Assembly: GCA_029204225.1 (NCBI GenBank) | Contig: CM055100.1 | Span: 7,702,713-7,766,712, forward strand | Direction: 5' to 3' | Source of the DNA: Diphasiastrum complanatum | Lineage: Eukaryota > Streptophyta > Lycopodiopsida > Lycopodiales > Lycopodiaceae | DNA: 64,000 nt | In this document: in pieces, positions 1 to 11,072 of the stretch | Numbering within the stretch: position 1 is the stretch's first letter | Layout: every line of letters starts with the position of its first letter | Position numbers and translations under genes: made by a program | The notes under the pieces: generated by a model | The model's input: only the letters and a program-made list of their open reading frames with translations | The model's database searches: none | Told to the model about the DNA's origin: nothing

Positions 1-783
1 ATTGAGTACATAACTGCATAGTAGATATATCAATGTCATGAGGTCATGTCTGTGCTGATGCTTTGAAAAGATGTAATGTGAGCTGCAACATGGGAAAGCG
101 CTGGAGCCCACTGACGTCGTCTATGAGCATGAGAAGCGTGTCTCTGCATAGGAGGTCTGGTGATCCTGGAAGCAAAGTGGTGATGAGTAGTACATTGTCT
201 TTGATCTCTATGAATATGTAAGCTGCCATCATCGTCGTCATCCTCGTCATCATCAAGCTCTGTGTCTCGTGATCTCCGCCTAGAAAAGAAAGAGGTAATC
301 AATGGCTGAGGGGTAACTGCTGAGATGTCCCGCATAGGTCTCGCCGCAATATGAACATCTCTCTTACCATAAGCGTGACACACCGGAGTCCTCATAGGCT
401 ATGAGAGATCGGAGAGTGGTGGGCATGTCTCGAAACAAATAGTGATATCTCCCTTTGATCTCATAGTATACAGGACATCTAAAGATAAATTGCTCCTCAG
501 ACTCCACCTCACCTAAAGATCATAACTGGCAAATCCGCTCCTCTCTAGGAATACTGTGGAATCGCCCAGTCTCAATAGCTAGCTGGCGTGAAGATACCTT
601 GAGCTGGCCCAATGTGATCTGAGGCAGTGAGATACGCCTGAATCCAAGTAACGTGGCAAGATTGGAACCCCTGCTGTGTCTAGCTCAAGAAAATGGGTCC
701 GGTAGAAGTCAGGCTTAACCCCTAATTGACGACTCCAAGTCCGCTCCAGATATACTTGATAAAGAAATTGTCTGATATACTAA
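1..783 (-). pseudogene. 5'-truncated LINE, C-terminal part of ORF2 (copy L0)
   Basis: Read on the - strand this starts at the (TC)n of the neighbouring LINE tail and goes straight into the post-RT part of a LINE ORF2. It matches, in several frames, the C-terminal half of the better-preserved LINE at 58400-60900, including a degraded zinc-binding block and the conserved QPLITSFF motif (plus positions near 295). An acidic Asp/Glu run and a His/Arg-rich tail follow. Frames shift several times, so it is dead. Its 3' end lies outside the window. The 5' truncation is typical of target-primed reverse transcription. Confidence 0.8.
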
Positions 784-825
784 TGAGAGAGAGAGAGAGA
801 AAGAAAGAAAGAAAGCTTTATTAAC

Positions 826-854
826 GTCTTTTCCATGCCAAAGGCGTATAAGAC
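826..854 (-). promoter_or_regulatory. LINE 3' hairpin, subfamily A
   Basis: Sense strand: outer arm GTCTT, inner stem GCC / GGC around a T-rich loop, outer arm AAGAC, followed by TTAATAAAG. The same fold occurs in the LINE tails at 9489-9518, 25696-25725, 58340-58369 and 60864-60893. It is likely the RNA structure recognised by the LINE reverse transcriptase. Confidence 0.6.
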
Positions 855-996
855 GAACAAGTACATCAACTAAGTTGGACACAAGACGGATCAGTGTCGT
901 CAAAGCAGAAGAAACAAACTAACTAACTAGGAAGAGAGTCATATAGCCAGGATTATATGGTACGTAGACCATTTACATGTTCAACTGGACATCTCT

Positions 997-1182
997 TCAT
1001 TTCTCTATCTCAAATTCTATCTCAGAATTATCATTAACTATAGGCTTTCGATTTACCAGTCTGATAATACCATCACGATAGATAAGCCATTTGCCAGTTG
1101 ATAGAGCTTCTTGTGTTGAAGCATTGTTGGAGACAGAGGATGGTTCAAAAGTGGTGGCAACGACTCCTTTGCGACGTGGCAT
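997..1182 (-). pseudogene. LINE ORF1 remnant, N-terminus fused to C-terminus
   Basis: A 61-codon frame starting MPRRKG. The first residues resemble the start of the ORF1-like frame at 61671 (MARKKG). The end, around GKWLIYRDGIIRLVNRKPIV, resembles the C-terminal block of L1-type ORF1 proteins (compare GKGQWVVFIDGKP near 9003). The central RNA-binding domain is missing. I read this as an ORF1 with an internal deletion inside the mini-LINE, not a host gene. Function is inferred only from these short matches. Confidence 0.45.
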
Positions 1183-1411
1183 TATGAGGGATCCAGCAGA
1201 TCAGCGATGAGGGACAGCAAGGTGCGATGGCAGACAGCGATGGAGCCAGCAGATCAGCGATGGAGGATAGGTGCAATGCAGATGCGATGGAGGCAGCAGA
1301 TCCGCCAGCAGATCCGCCAGCAGATGGAGCAGGTGCGATGGAGCAGGTGCGATGGAGGAAGGGCGATGAAGGACAGCCATCGCTAGGCCATGGAGATCCG
1401 CTGGCACCCAG

Positions 1412-1415
<4 letters not shown>

Positions 1416-1499
<84 letters not shown>
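1416..1499 (-). repeat. (TC)n microsatellite at LINE junction
   Basis: About 84 bp of near-perfect GA on the + strand (TC in LINE sense). It sits between the 3' tail of the LINE at 1500-4106 and the 5' end of the mini-LINE. Open frames of alternating Arg-Glu or Leu-Ser across it are artefacts of the repeat. Confidence 0.95.
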
Positions 1500-1502
<3 letters not shown>

Positions 1503-1539
1503 AGAAGAAAGAAGAAGAAAGAAGAAAGATTTTATTAAT

Positions 1540-1568
1540 GTCCTTGAATACCCTAAGGTACATAGGAC
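1540..1568 (-). promoter_or_regulatory. LINE 3' hairpin, subfamily B
   Basis: Sense strand: GTCCT, then TACC-TTAG-GGTA, then AGGAC, followed by ATTAATAAAATC. Compared with subfamily A (GTCTT ... GCC-TTTT-GGC ... AAGAC), both the outer and inner stems differ but still pair, which is compensatory change. Confidence 0.65.
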
Positions 1569-2029
1569 TAAGAAAAGGTACATGTCAAGTGTGCACATAG
1601 GAGCTTAAAGCTCAATCATCTATAAAACAATAACTGCAAATACAATGCATAAAGACGGCTGGCCCAGTCAGGATCCAATAGCCTAGAATCGTATATCATG
1701 ATGCCCATCAGCATGGAAGAAATGGTGGATGGTATGCTGTGAAGGTGTCATTAGATGTGCCCTGGACCTCTGTCGCCGGATAGGCTGTTGGTGTCGTCTC
1801 TGCTATCGTGCGCTCTGGGATGTGGTCTAATAGCTGGCTGTCTTTCTGACCGTCGACATGGTCTCTGATGCCAATGTACGAAGGAATCGGGAATCTCGGC
1901 CTCTCCATCTGAATCGTTGCCTATGGGTACCTCGGATCTCTGTCTCCGACGGGATATGCACTCATCAATGTTCAGTTGTGTCAGGGAATGTGTATCATCT
2001 AGTCTCCTCCTCCTCAGGTCTGACATCTC

Positions 2030-4106
2030 TCAGATCATCAGTGCGACACATCTAGGGTCCTCATAAGATATCAAGGTAGAAAGTGTAACTGGGTGCTCTC
2101 TGAACAAGCAGTAGTACCGCCTTCGAATCTCATAGTAGGCTGGACATCTGAAAAGGAAATGTGACTCGTCCTCAATCTCATGCATAACACACATGCTACA
2201 AAGCCGGTCATCTCGTGGGGTGCCACTGTATCTGCCGGTCTCAATGGCCAATTGATGTGAAGAAACCCGAAACTGACATATCGCTATCCGCAGACTATGT
2301 GATATACTCCTCAGCAAGTAACCAGATACTATGAGGCAGGCAGCCGGATCAAGAGATAGAAAGTGTGTACGATAAAACTCACTCTTGGTCCCCAATGGAC
2401 CCTGCCAAGTGATATGAAGATATGATCTGTAAAGGAGGCCTCTGATGTACTGGTGGGTGCCCGCAGGTAGGTCACTGATCTGGATACCCAATGTGGAGAG
2501 GAGACGACAAGCCTGGGAGTACCATGAGAAAAGGTGTCCCTCTGAGTGTAGGCCCCGTGATGAAGATAAAGCTGCAACTACATAATGTGTACCCCTGTCC
2601 TGAAGATCCTCTAACCTCTGTATGAATGTCACAATATGGAATAAGGCCTCAATCTGAATGGGGGGGACCGCGAACTCCGCCAATATAATCTGGTGTGGTA
2701 CTGAGGGCTTAGCCCGTATCATCCGGGAGAGCAAACAAATCTGGAGCCGGGAGATATATGTCCAATCAGTAGCTGTCAGACCAGTACTCCATGTCTCGGA
2801 AGCATACATAGCTGAGGGCACAACCATAGTGTCAAAGAGCCGACACTTACTAGTCGCATCTCTGATGTGTGAGTTGAAACATAGTCTTTCCAAATCTACC
2901 AATGAGGCATAGCCCTTCCGTACCTGGGAAATAGCTGCGTGTCTCATACTGAACGTAGGCCCCGAGAGTAGTACTCCTAGATATGTATAGGAATCAACAA
3001 CCTCTAGTGGATGACCATCCCATAGAAGCTCCTGCCGCATCATGAAAGACCTAGAGGTGTTGAACACCATAACCTTAGTCTTGGCCACATTCACCGACAA
3101 ACCCCACCGCGTGCAGAAAGAAAGAAGAGCATCTAAGTGTCGCTGCAAACCCCTCTCGTCCGTGAAAGCAAAACCACAGCATAAAGGAGAATAACAATAA
3201 TGAGGTCGCCCAATGTACAACCCTCCCCTCCATCACTCCGTATAACATGCTCTAGCTCGTCAATGTAAAGACCAAAAAGTGTAGGAGAGAGTGGACATCC
3301 CTGTTTGACCCCAATAGTACTGACCACCTCCGGTGAAATAACTCCTGATAGTCGGACCCTGCCAATAACTCGCCTGTACAATGCTACTACCGCCTGTATA
3401 GTATCCTCCTGAAAGCCCCGATCATGAAGTCTCTGTATCAATAGATGCCTAGGCACATAATCAAAGGCCTTGCGGAAATCCACAAAGCAACAGTATACAC
3501 GCTCCCTCTTGGCCTTAGCCTCCTCAATGATGGACCTCAAAGTAAAGATATGATCCGATGTAGTATATCCTGGTCTGAAACCTGCCTGTCCAATGGCATG
3601 GAGTGATCTAGCATCCATCTCTGTACTGATCTCTGACTGTAGGATAGAACCATATACTTTGGCGAAGAGGTGACTGATCATAATGGTGCGGTAGTTGTCA
3701 ACTTTCATGGGGTCCCCGCCTTTATGGATAGGGTGAATGAGGTTTGTGGACCAAGGAGAGGGAAAATCAGAGGTGACAGCTCGGTTGAATAGGATGGAGA
3801 GAAAGGGTGAGAGGATGTCGGGAGCATACTTTAGAAGTTCAGCCTCTAGTTCATCAATGTCTTTGGCTTTATGGGAATGGAGTCGTGTGATGGCCTTCTC
3901 TATAAGTTCGTTAGTGAATATGGCAGAAGTATCCGTGAGACAAGAGGTGGGAAGAGCAGGGGTATCTGGGATGGTGTACAATGACGTGGCATATGCGACC
4001 CAAGTGCTGAGGTCTGTGATCCGTGGTGTGGGTGACCGTGGAAGGAACCTCTTCCAGAATGAACCTGAGGACGAACTAAAGAGGAGATCCATTAGTTTCT
4101 TACCAT
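2030..4106 (-). pseudogene. LINE reverse transcriptase ORF2, catalytic residues deleted
   Basis: This would copy LINE RNA into DNA at a nicked target. In order: an N-terminal RT region (SHKAKDIDELEAELLKYAP), the palm motif FVDFRKAFD, GVKQGCPLSPTLFGLYIDEL, then LLYAVVLLS where intact copies read LLYADDVVLVS. A 6-nt deletion at about 3177/3178 removes both catalytic aspartates. One further missing base about 20 nt downstream moves the rest (thumb, then a zinc-binding region with CSMC and HFLFRCP) into another frame that is open to 2030. The two long open halves suggest modest age, but the copy cannot encode an active enzyme. Confidence 0.88.
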
Positions 4107-5850
4107 GAGTGCCCTTGGGCACATGAGACAAAGAAAAAGTACATTAGAAAGGATCACGGAAACGGGCCAACACTCGTTCATATTATGTGAAGATAGCAGC
4201 AATGACTTCCTGTGAAAAACCAAGAGATGCCAAACGTTGGAGCAACAAGTGTCTTGGAACCGAATCAAAAACTTTGCGGAAATCCACAAAGCAGCAATAG
4301 ACCCTCTGTCTCCTGGACTTTGCTGCCTCAATGATACATCTAAGTATGAATACCTAGTCAGCTATGGAGTAGCCTGCTTTAAAACTTGCCTGACCCATAG
4401 CGTATAACTCCTCTGTCTCTGCATGAGAGCTGATGATAGACTACATGACCGATCCATATAGCTTAGCCATAGTGTGGCTGATCATGATAGTGCGATAGTT
4501 GTCTACCTTCAGAGGATCACCAGTCTTAAGTATAGGGTGCAAAAGGTTAGTACACCAAAGTGTGGGAAGGCCATAAATAACAGATTGGTTAAAAACATGG
4601 GAGATGTATGGAGCAACTATATGGGCGATAGGTTAGGGAAATCCATACTTAGGGAGTCAACATCAATGGCTTTATGAGTTTGACTATTTTTTATGGCATT
4701 TTCAATCATGGGAGGAGTGAATAGGGTGAATTCTGATGGTCGTGGTGAGAGAGAGATGGGAGGAGAGTCAACTGTATAGAGTTTTACAACATAGTCAATC
4801 CAGGATTCGATGGCAATAGGAGCTGGCTTACATGAGTTTTTAGAAACCATCTTTCAGAAGAAAGTGGAAGAGGAGTCATCCAAGGAATCTATGAGTTTCT
4901 GTGCCGGAGACTGAAAGTAAGCGGTCTTTTTTTGCAAAGTCATTCTATGATATTCCTCTTGTTTAAGTGCTAAGGTGTCGGGAGAATGGTATTGAGCGTG
5001 AACAACTTGCTTGTGTAGGGAGAGGCACTCATCATCATACCATCTATTATAAGTGCGTTTATGAGATGAGAAAGTTTTTGGTGGATAAGCAGTATTGGCT
5101 GAGTGAAGAAGCGACTGAGATAAAAAGGCTGCTTGTTGGTCTGCTGAGGATGAGAAGGGGAAGTCTTGGATCAGTGTGGTTAAAGAGGAAGTGTATGAAG
5201 GAAGACCAAGAGGAGAGAAAGAAGGACAATGGCGGCGGGTGGGAGATGTCGTAACAGAACCAGGAGTAGCATGGCCCAAGGGACAGGAGCAATAAAGAGT
5301 GATCAGAGATGGTAGGGTGCATGATATGCAAAGTATGAAGAAATGGAATCAAGGTCGGTGAACCAATGAAGTAGTCAACAACGCTGTGTCCACCTCCGTG
5401 TGGATGGCAAGTAAAACTTGATGATGATGGCAAATGATATAGGCCATTCAAAATGGCTAAAGAATGAGCTTCTGCTAGTCCAATCAATTGTTCTCCAAAG
5501 TGTGTAGCTGGAGTATCTGCATCTTGAGAGGTCCTGTCAACCCATGTCCAAAGCCTAAATCTGTAGGAAATCACTATCTGCATAAAACTCTGTTTGTTGG
5601 GTGCTAGTGCGAGCATTAAAATCACCTGCTAGTAGAATAAGACCCTGCTGTGCATAGCTGACAATATCATCTGAAAGAGACTGAAACGGGTCACCACCAT
5701 AGTTTGCAAAAGTTGATGTCTGAGGTGCAAAATAACAAACTGCTATAAAGAGATCTTGAGGCAACCTCAGGTAGTGACCAAACAACTCTAGCCAAATAAA
5801 TCTTGCAAATGGATCACTTTTGAGCAGTTTAAAATGAGTACTATATACCT
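4107..5850 (-). pseudogene. LINE ORF2 relic: endonuclease plus part of RT (copy L3)
   Basis: On the - strand, 5785-5059 carries an APE-type endonuclease region in two frames (AGDFNART near 5600; CHPHGGGHSVVDYFIGS near 5390). 5279-4617 is the spacer to RT (KTYNRWYDDECLSLHKQ), and 4600-4170 is RT up to a degraded FVDFRK block. The copy then breaks off into about 35 nt resembling a LINE 3' tail, with a perfect GTGCC-CAAG-GGCAC stem at 4109-4122. Several frameshifts and stops make it inactive. Confidence 0.8.
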
Positions 5851-5857
5851 CCCTGGC

Positions 5858-6180
5858 ATAGAATTAATACGGTTCAGAGAACCGTACGGTTCTCAGAACA
5901 TTTATGCAGGAACCGTGTGAACCGTGTCAGGTAATTAATTAATTAATTAATTTTTTTTTTTAGTACACAGGTCTGTGTGGATTATCAGGTTTGTGTGGAT
6001 TTATAGTACGGTTCTATGGTCTGTCCAAATCTGTTATGGATCAAGTCCAAATCTGTGTTTGTGTCTGTGTGGATCAGGTCCTATTTTGGACCAGAAATTC
6101 TATTATGGATCAGGTCCTATTTGTCTGTCCAAATCTATTATGGATCAGGTCCAAATTTGTGTGAGCTTAACCACCTGCTC
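5858..6180. repeat. Palindrome-rich AACCG/CGGTT element with TTAA tract
   Basis: It starts with ACGGTTCAGAGAACCGTACGG-type inverted repeats, then CGTGTGAACCGTG, then (TTAA)n and a T run. The body is built from imperfect repeats of GTCTGTGTGGAT and TGGATCAGGTCC. The same head (GGTTC palindromes plus TTAATTAA) occurs at 10668-11072 and 35460-35590. There is no coding capacity. It is probably a non-autonomous DNA transposon family; its right border here is uncertain. Confidence 0.5.
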
Positions 6181-6660
6181 TATTGAGGAAAAAAATATGA
6201 TATCAATCTTGAAAAAAGCGTTTGATATCCATAGAAGCTATGATCCGTGGCTGGTTTCGAGGAGCTCTGGCAGCTCGTATAGATCTGGCAGGAGGTGGTG
6301 GTTGAACACGCTAGCCTTCGCCCTCACCGATATGACTGCCTCATCATCTGACAAGTCATCGCGCTCACACTTCTGAAAGAAGCTAGTGATAAGATGCTGG
6401 TCATAATCAGTAGTACCCTCCGAAGGTATCAAAGAGGCTCTCAATAAAAGGCCGACACATCTAGGATCCTGATACTCCAAAAAGGTATTGAGGGTAAGGG
6501 GGGTGTCCTGGTATAAACAATGATATCAACCATGTATCTCATAGTATGTAGGGCATGTGAAGATAAAATGGAACTCATCTTCCACTACTCCCAATGTGCA
6601 TACCTGGCAGACCCGATGCTCTCTCAAAATGCCTGAATATCTGCCTATCTCGATAGCCAG

Positions 6661-8147
6661 TTAGTGTGAAGAGACTCGTGACTGTCCTAATCGATATCGA
6701 AGCCCAAAGGAAAGAGGATGAGATAGATGTAAAGGTCTAATAGAAAGCCCCAGGTTGTCTCTGTGTAAGATATGTGCGCCATAAAAGGTAAGCTTTACTC
6801 TGCTATGATCAAGAACATCCCATACTATGTGGCAGTATCTACGATATAGCTGCTGTCTGATATATGCATGAGTCCCTTGTGGGAGATCCAGCATCGAGAA
6901 GCCCCATAACAGAAAGCAACCACATCACCGTACCAAGAAGATCTAGCCTATTGTCTAGCTGTAGTCCGGGAAGAAGTAAGCGTTGCCATCACATATGTGT
7001 GAGTATCCATGGTCTCAAGTCGATGTAGAAAGGTAACAATCTGAAACAAAGCCTCTACCACCATGGGAAGTGAGGCGAACTCCGCCAAAAGAATCTCATG
7101 AGGAACTGATGGCTTCACACGAATCATCCTCCCTAACATGGTGATCTGCAGGCGAGTGATGTCTCTCCAAGTACCCTGAGATATCCTTGGGCACCAAACC
7201 TCCGCTGAGTGATGAGACCACTGTAGAGAAAAGGTGGTCTCTAGAAGCAGGATCATGAATATGATAAGTAGTACAAACAACTCATCTGACTCCACATGGG
7301 ATCCAACCATAGACTGCAGAACTAAGCCATAAAGCTTAACCATCGTGTCACTGATCATCAGAGTGCGGTAATTATCGACATTCATCGGGTCACCAGCCTT
7401 GAGGATGGGGTGGAGGAGATTCGTGCACGAATTGGTGGGAAAGCCAGAAGTAACAGCCATGTTAAAAGTGTGGGCAATATAAGGAGAGAGAAGTTGGGAG
7501 ACAGGTTTGAGAAAGCCTGAGTTAAGTGAATCAATGTCTTTCGCTTTATGGGTTTGGGCTTTTCTAATCGTGGATTCAATTTGGTCAGAGGTAAAAAGGG
7601 AGAATGTAGCGGGTCGAGTGATAGGTATAGGAGGGGCATCTGTAGTGTATAAGCGAGTAGCATATTCCACCCAAGAGTCGATATCAATGGGTGAAAGCAA
7701 GGAAGACTTCTTAGAAAAGAGTTTCTAGAAAAGTGAGGAAGAGGAAGAGAAGAGGGTGTCTATAAGCTTCTGACCATCTCTTGTTAGATAGTCTCTTTTC
7801 TTTTTATTAACTACATGACAATACTGTTTTTGTACTTGCATCAAAAGATTGGGAGAGTGATGCATGGCGAATATCACCTGCTTATGTAAAGTGTGGCAAA
7901 CATGATCATACCACCGGTTGTATGTCTTTCGGTGTGTGGAATATGTCTTAGGGGGAAAGGCCTGGGTGGTGGCTTGTATAAGGGAGTGCGACAAGAAGCT
8001 AGCCTGTTGCTCAATAGAAGAGGAGAAGAAAATCTTGCAGAAGAGTGTTGAGCGTGAAGATGTATTGTGGGATGGGGGGTGCACGGAAAGAAAAATGAGG
8101 CTTAGTGGCCTTGGGTCGAGTGGTTGGGAGGGGAGAAGTTTGGCCAA
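6661..8147 (-). pseudogene. LINE reverse transcriptase with large internal deletion
   Basis: 8147-7725 encodes the EN-RT spacer (KTYNRWYDHVCHTLHKQ). 7700-7270 is the RT N-terminus (AKDIDSLNSGFLK, NYRTLMISDTMVKLYG). At about 7270 the sequence jumps to thumb-region text (QITMLGRMIRVKPSVPHEIL), so the whole palm including the YADD box is deleted. 6894-6661 continues the C-terminal half. Inactive. Confidence 0.8.
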
Positions 8148-9019
8148 TAGCGAGTGATCACATCAAGGGTGGGAGAGAGGATGATAAAGCTATGAATGAG
8201 AGGAATCAAGGCTAGTGAGCCAATGAAGTAATCTACCACACTATGTCCACCTCCATGCGGATGACAAGTGAAAGCTGCTGAACTTGGCCATTGAGATAAA
8301 CCATTCAGAATAACCAAGGAATGTGCCTCAGTAATCTTGAGTAGCTGCTCACCAAATGTAGTAGAAGGGGTGGCTCCATCCTGAGAAGTCCGCTGAAGAC
8401 CTATATCCAAAGCATGAAGCTGGAGGTAATCCGTCAGTGCATGAAATTCCGTCTGTCTGGTGGTTGTGCGTGCGTTAAAGTCCCCTGCCAAAAGTATGTA
8501 TCCCTAGAGAGAAAAGATGGCAATATCCTCTGATAAAACATGAAAAGGGTCCTCACCATAGTCTGCAAATGTCGAGGTCTGAGGAGCAATATAACATACT
8601 GCCAAGAAGATATCTCTAGGCAAACCTAAGGAATGCCCAAATAACTGTAACGATATAAAACGTGCATACGGATCTTGCTTAACCATCTTGAGAGTATGAC
8701 TATACTGGTCCCTGTATAAACATGCAACCCCACCTGAGCCTATGGATGTCTTCCCTCGTGGAAATGGTCTAAATACCGAGTGCCAAGAGAAATCTGTCAC
8801 CATAGGAAGAGGACGGAATTGAGACTCATGAGTCTCTACTAGAAGTAAAATATCCGTACGAGCAAGATTGGACTGCAGGTCACCTGAGGAAGAGGAAGAG
8901 AGGAAGCCATTACAATTCCAAATCCAATGCGGAGCGTCATAGGGGATCTCGGGCTGCTTCCATGCCCGGGAGCCCGATTCCCTATAGTGAGCGTTCATAG
9001 TATCATGGCTTGCCGTCAA
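8102..9019 (-). pseudogene. LINE ORF2 endonuclease (APE-like)
   Basis: It would nick target DNA to start reverse transcription. The first frame (9019-8504) has PHWIWNCNGFLS, LARTDILLLVETHESQF and VCYIAPQTSTFADYG. The second (8491-8102) has AGDFNART and HPHGGGHSVVDYFIGS. These correspond to the N-terminal, ETH, GDFN and C-terminal SVVDY-type blocks of LINE endonucleases. A stop at about 8503 and a frame change near 8150 separate it from RT. Confidence 0.85.
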
Positions 9020-9220
9020 TAAACACCACCCATTGCCCTTTTCCCTTAGCTTCTTGTATGATTTTTTTCCTTGCTAGCCATTGGGTATGAGTTAAATCAT
9101 CATCCATGAAAATAAAGGTCCCTTTTTTGGAGGAACTAAAAAGAAGATTAATAAGCCTTCTACGTTCATTGGTCTCATAAGTTACGGATGACCCTTTGAT
9201 ACATGCCCTTACGGATGACC
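9003..9220 (-). pseudogene. LINE ORF1 C-terminal remnant
   Basis: The frame ends IFMDDDLTHTQWLARKKI ... GKGQWVVFIDGKP. The block 'DLT ... K ... W' followed by a short basic end is the usual C-terminus of L1-type ORF1 RNA chaperones. Upstream it continues without a break into 5' UTR repeats, so the central ORF1 domain is gone. It ends just before the ORF2 endonuclease frame. Confidence 0.5.
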
Positions 9221-9480
9221 CTGCGATGGAGGTGGAGGCAGTGTCCGGGCCAGCAGGGCGAGGCGGGGCGGGGATGGTTCCACCTGAAGCAAGTATGACA
9301 GGCAGGTGCGATGGACAGTCCAGATGCAGATGTGATGGTTCCACCTGAAGCAGGTACGATGGCAGGTTAAGATGTGATGGTTCCACCTGAAGCAGGTATG
9401 ACAGGTTCAGATGTGATGGAGGTGGACCTGCGATGGAGGTGGAGGTGATGTCCGGGCTAGCAGGGCGGGGTGGAGAGTCT

Positions 9481-9990
9481 TTATTAAAGTCTTTTCCATG
9501 CCAAAAGGCATATAAGACTAGCAAATGTACATGTCAAGTATGTGGTAATAGTGGGAGCGTATGAAACATCGAAGCAGTAATGAAAGAAACAACATATCTA
9601 AGTACTATGAATTGAAATAAATGAGATGAGATATACAAGAGCATAAGTGCTACTAAATGTCAGAAATGAGGTATATCACTGTCATCACGTCGTCTATGAC
9701 AATGAGATGTGTGTCTCTGTATGATAGGTTGGATAACTCGATCTCCAACTTGACTGTGAGTGGTATGTTGCCTTTGATCTCTATGTGTAGGTACGTCCTC
9801 ATCATCATCACCAGACTTGGGTTTTGTCATGGTCTTCTTCTAGAGAAGAAAGAGGTCATTTGAGACTAAGAGGTAAGATGACTCTACTGAGCTATCTGAC
9901 ATAGATCTCGTCGTAGTAAGAACATCTCTCGTACCATAAGTGCAACACAACGGGAGTCCTCATATGCTATGAGAGATTAGAATTATGAGT
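9481..9990 (-). mobile_element. LINE 3' end (C-terminus, 3' UTR and hairpin; copy L5)
   Basis: On the - strand, a degraded ORF2 C-terminus with an MTSFF remnant near 9860 is followed by a 3' UTR with CCACATACTTGACATGTAC, the subfamily A hairpin (9489-9518) and TTTAATAAAG. It passes without a long TC run into the 5' region of copy L4. Confidence 0.7.
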
Positions 9991-10458
9991 TATTACATTT
10001 TTATGAATTATGTAAAATTTAAATTGGAATCTAGATTGTTGAATGTTTTGAGTTCATACCTTTATAATTTTATTGTTATTTGTTTCATGATTCATCTATG
10101 ATGTGACCTTTCTTTCAGGTTTATTGTCTTAAAGTTCAAACCCTAAAAGTATACATAATACAGATGTCAGGTAACATGTATTGGGTAAAGTTTAAGCGTT
10201 TAGTCGTTAAAATATGGAATTTGGAATCTTTAATGCTTATAATTCAATCATGATATCTATTATCATCAATGCATTATGCAACTACATTCTTGGCTTTTCT
10301 AAATTCTAGACAAATTCACAAAAAAATTTGAGTTAGGAAACCCTAAAACCGATTCGCCGATTCCAAAACCCTAGGACCGATTTGAAAAGGTCAAATAGGC
10401 CAATTGGACCGATTCGTATTCGACTAATTCTAAATAGGGAGGAAACTCTACTGCCCTC
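9991..10458. other. No gene seen
   Basis: AT-rich sequence without a supportable ORF. The AAACCCTAAAACC-like words near 10340 are isolated and not telomere arrays. Confidence 0.5.
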
Positions 10459-10671
10459 GACTACAACGAGACTTTCAGTCCAGTAGTCAAGCATTCATCG
10501 ATCAGAGCTCTCCTATCTTATGCTACAGCAGCTGACCTCGAAGTACATCAACTCGATGTACAGACAGCTTATCTGAACGGAGTCATTGAAGAAGACATCT
10601 ATATGCTCCAACCCGAAGGATACGTTCTCGAAGGTATGAAGCATCATGTATGTAAATTCCATAAGGCACTT
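10459..10671 (+). pseudogene. Ty1/copia reverse transcriptase fragment
   Basis: The frame reads YNETFSPVVKHSSIRALLS, then HQLDVQTAYLNGVIEEDIYM, then QPEGYV and KFHKAL, the canonical N-terminal RT block of copia Pol (FSPVV ... QLDV-TAFLNG-L-EEIYM-QPEGF ... KALYGLKQ). It is open for about 70 codons, then stops exactly where the palindrome-rich element begins, between KAL(Y) and the expected GLKQ. A short scrap after 11072 may be the other side. Confidence 0.85.
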
Positions 10672-11072
10672 TAAGAACCGTGGACAGTTCACCACGGTTC
10701 TCAGAACCGTACGGTTCCTGAACCGTGGTGAACCGTCCAATTAATTAATTAATTAATTAATTAATTTTTTTTAGTTTCCCACCCCCAAAAATAGCGCAAA
10801 AATATGCAAGATAAAGGCCAAAAATATTTGTGAAATCTGTGTAATGCCAAAAATCTTTGAAATCATCTGTGAAATATGTGAAATCATTTGAATCTGTGAA
10901 ATCATTTGAATCTGTGAAATCTGTGTAATGCCAAAAATCTGTGAAATCTGAGGATCATTTGTGAAATTTGTGAAATGAGGACCAAAAATGCCTTGGGAGG
11001 GGTTTTGGGGGGAAAATGGAAATTAATTAATTAATTAATTAGAGGAACCGTTCCACGGTTCATGAACCGTGG
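10668..11072. mobile_element. MITE-like palindrome-rich element inserted in copia RT
   Basis: The left end AGAACCGTGGACAGTTC and the right end (...ACGGTTCATGAACCGTGGGTTC) are imperfect inverted repeats made of AACCGTGG units. Each is bordered inward by a TTAATTAATTAA tract (10740-10765 and 11022-11040). The interior is imperfect tandem GTGAAATCTGTG / AATGCCAAAAATC. TA flanks both sides. There is no ORF. Best reading: a non-autonomous DNA transposon about 0.4 kb long; superfamily not determinable from one copy. Confidence 0.55.

Larger units (their letters stand above)
784..1415 (-). mobile_element. Internally deleted mini-LINE (5' end plus 3' tail only)
   Basis: Read on the - strand, a (TC)n tract is followed by a GC-rich 5' region with repeated CAGATCCGC-type units (1200-1415), a short ORF1-like frame (997-1182), then about 140 bp of unknown sequence and a LINE 3' end: hairpin (826-854), AATAAAG and a short TC run (785-800). 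No endonuclease or reverse transcriptase is present, so it can only have moved with proteins supplied by full-length LINEs, or it is a deletion product. The same 5'-end arrangement recurs at 9000-9480 and 61099-61794. Confidence 0.6.
1500..4106 (-). mobile_element. 5'-truncated LINE, subfamily B (copy L2)
   Basis: The - strand runs from reverse transcriptase (4106) through the C-terminal domain (about 2030) to a 3' UTR, a variant hairpin (1540-1568), AATAAAA and a TTC/TC-rich tail. It is clearly related to the LINE at 58400-60900 but diverged, with its own 3' UTR. The 5' end abuts a LINE-tail-like sequence (4107-4140), so this copy also appears to have landed at the 3' end of an older LINE. 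Confidence 0.85.
6190..9480 (-). mobile_element. Full-span but decayed LINE with deletions (copy L4)
   Basis: In sense order: 5' region with tandem CCACCTGAAGCAGGTA-type units (about 9200-9480), ORF1 C-terminal remnant (ends 9003), endonuclease (9019-8102), spacer and RT (8147-6948, internally deleted), thumb (6894-6661) and C-terminal end with QHLITSFF (6480-6238). It is the only LINE here showing 5' UTR, ORF1, EN, RT and C-terminus together. It starts directly after the 3' tail of the LINE at 9481-9990. Confidence 0.75.

Noticed and set aside
1201-1608. Long Arg-Glu and Leu-Ser open frames
   Set aside because: They are translations of the (GA)n/(TC)n tract; the same applies at 60786-61137 and 61331-61655.
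10330-10375. Telomere-like AAACCCTAAAACC words (also near 40550)
   Set aside because: Single, imperfect units, not arrays.
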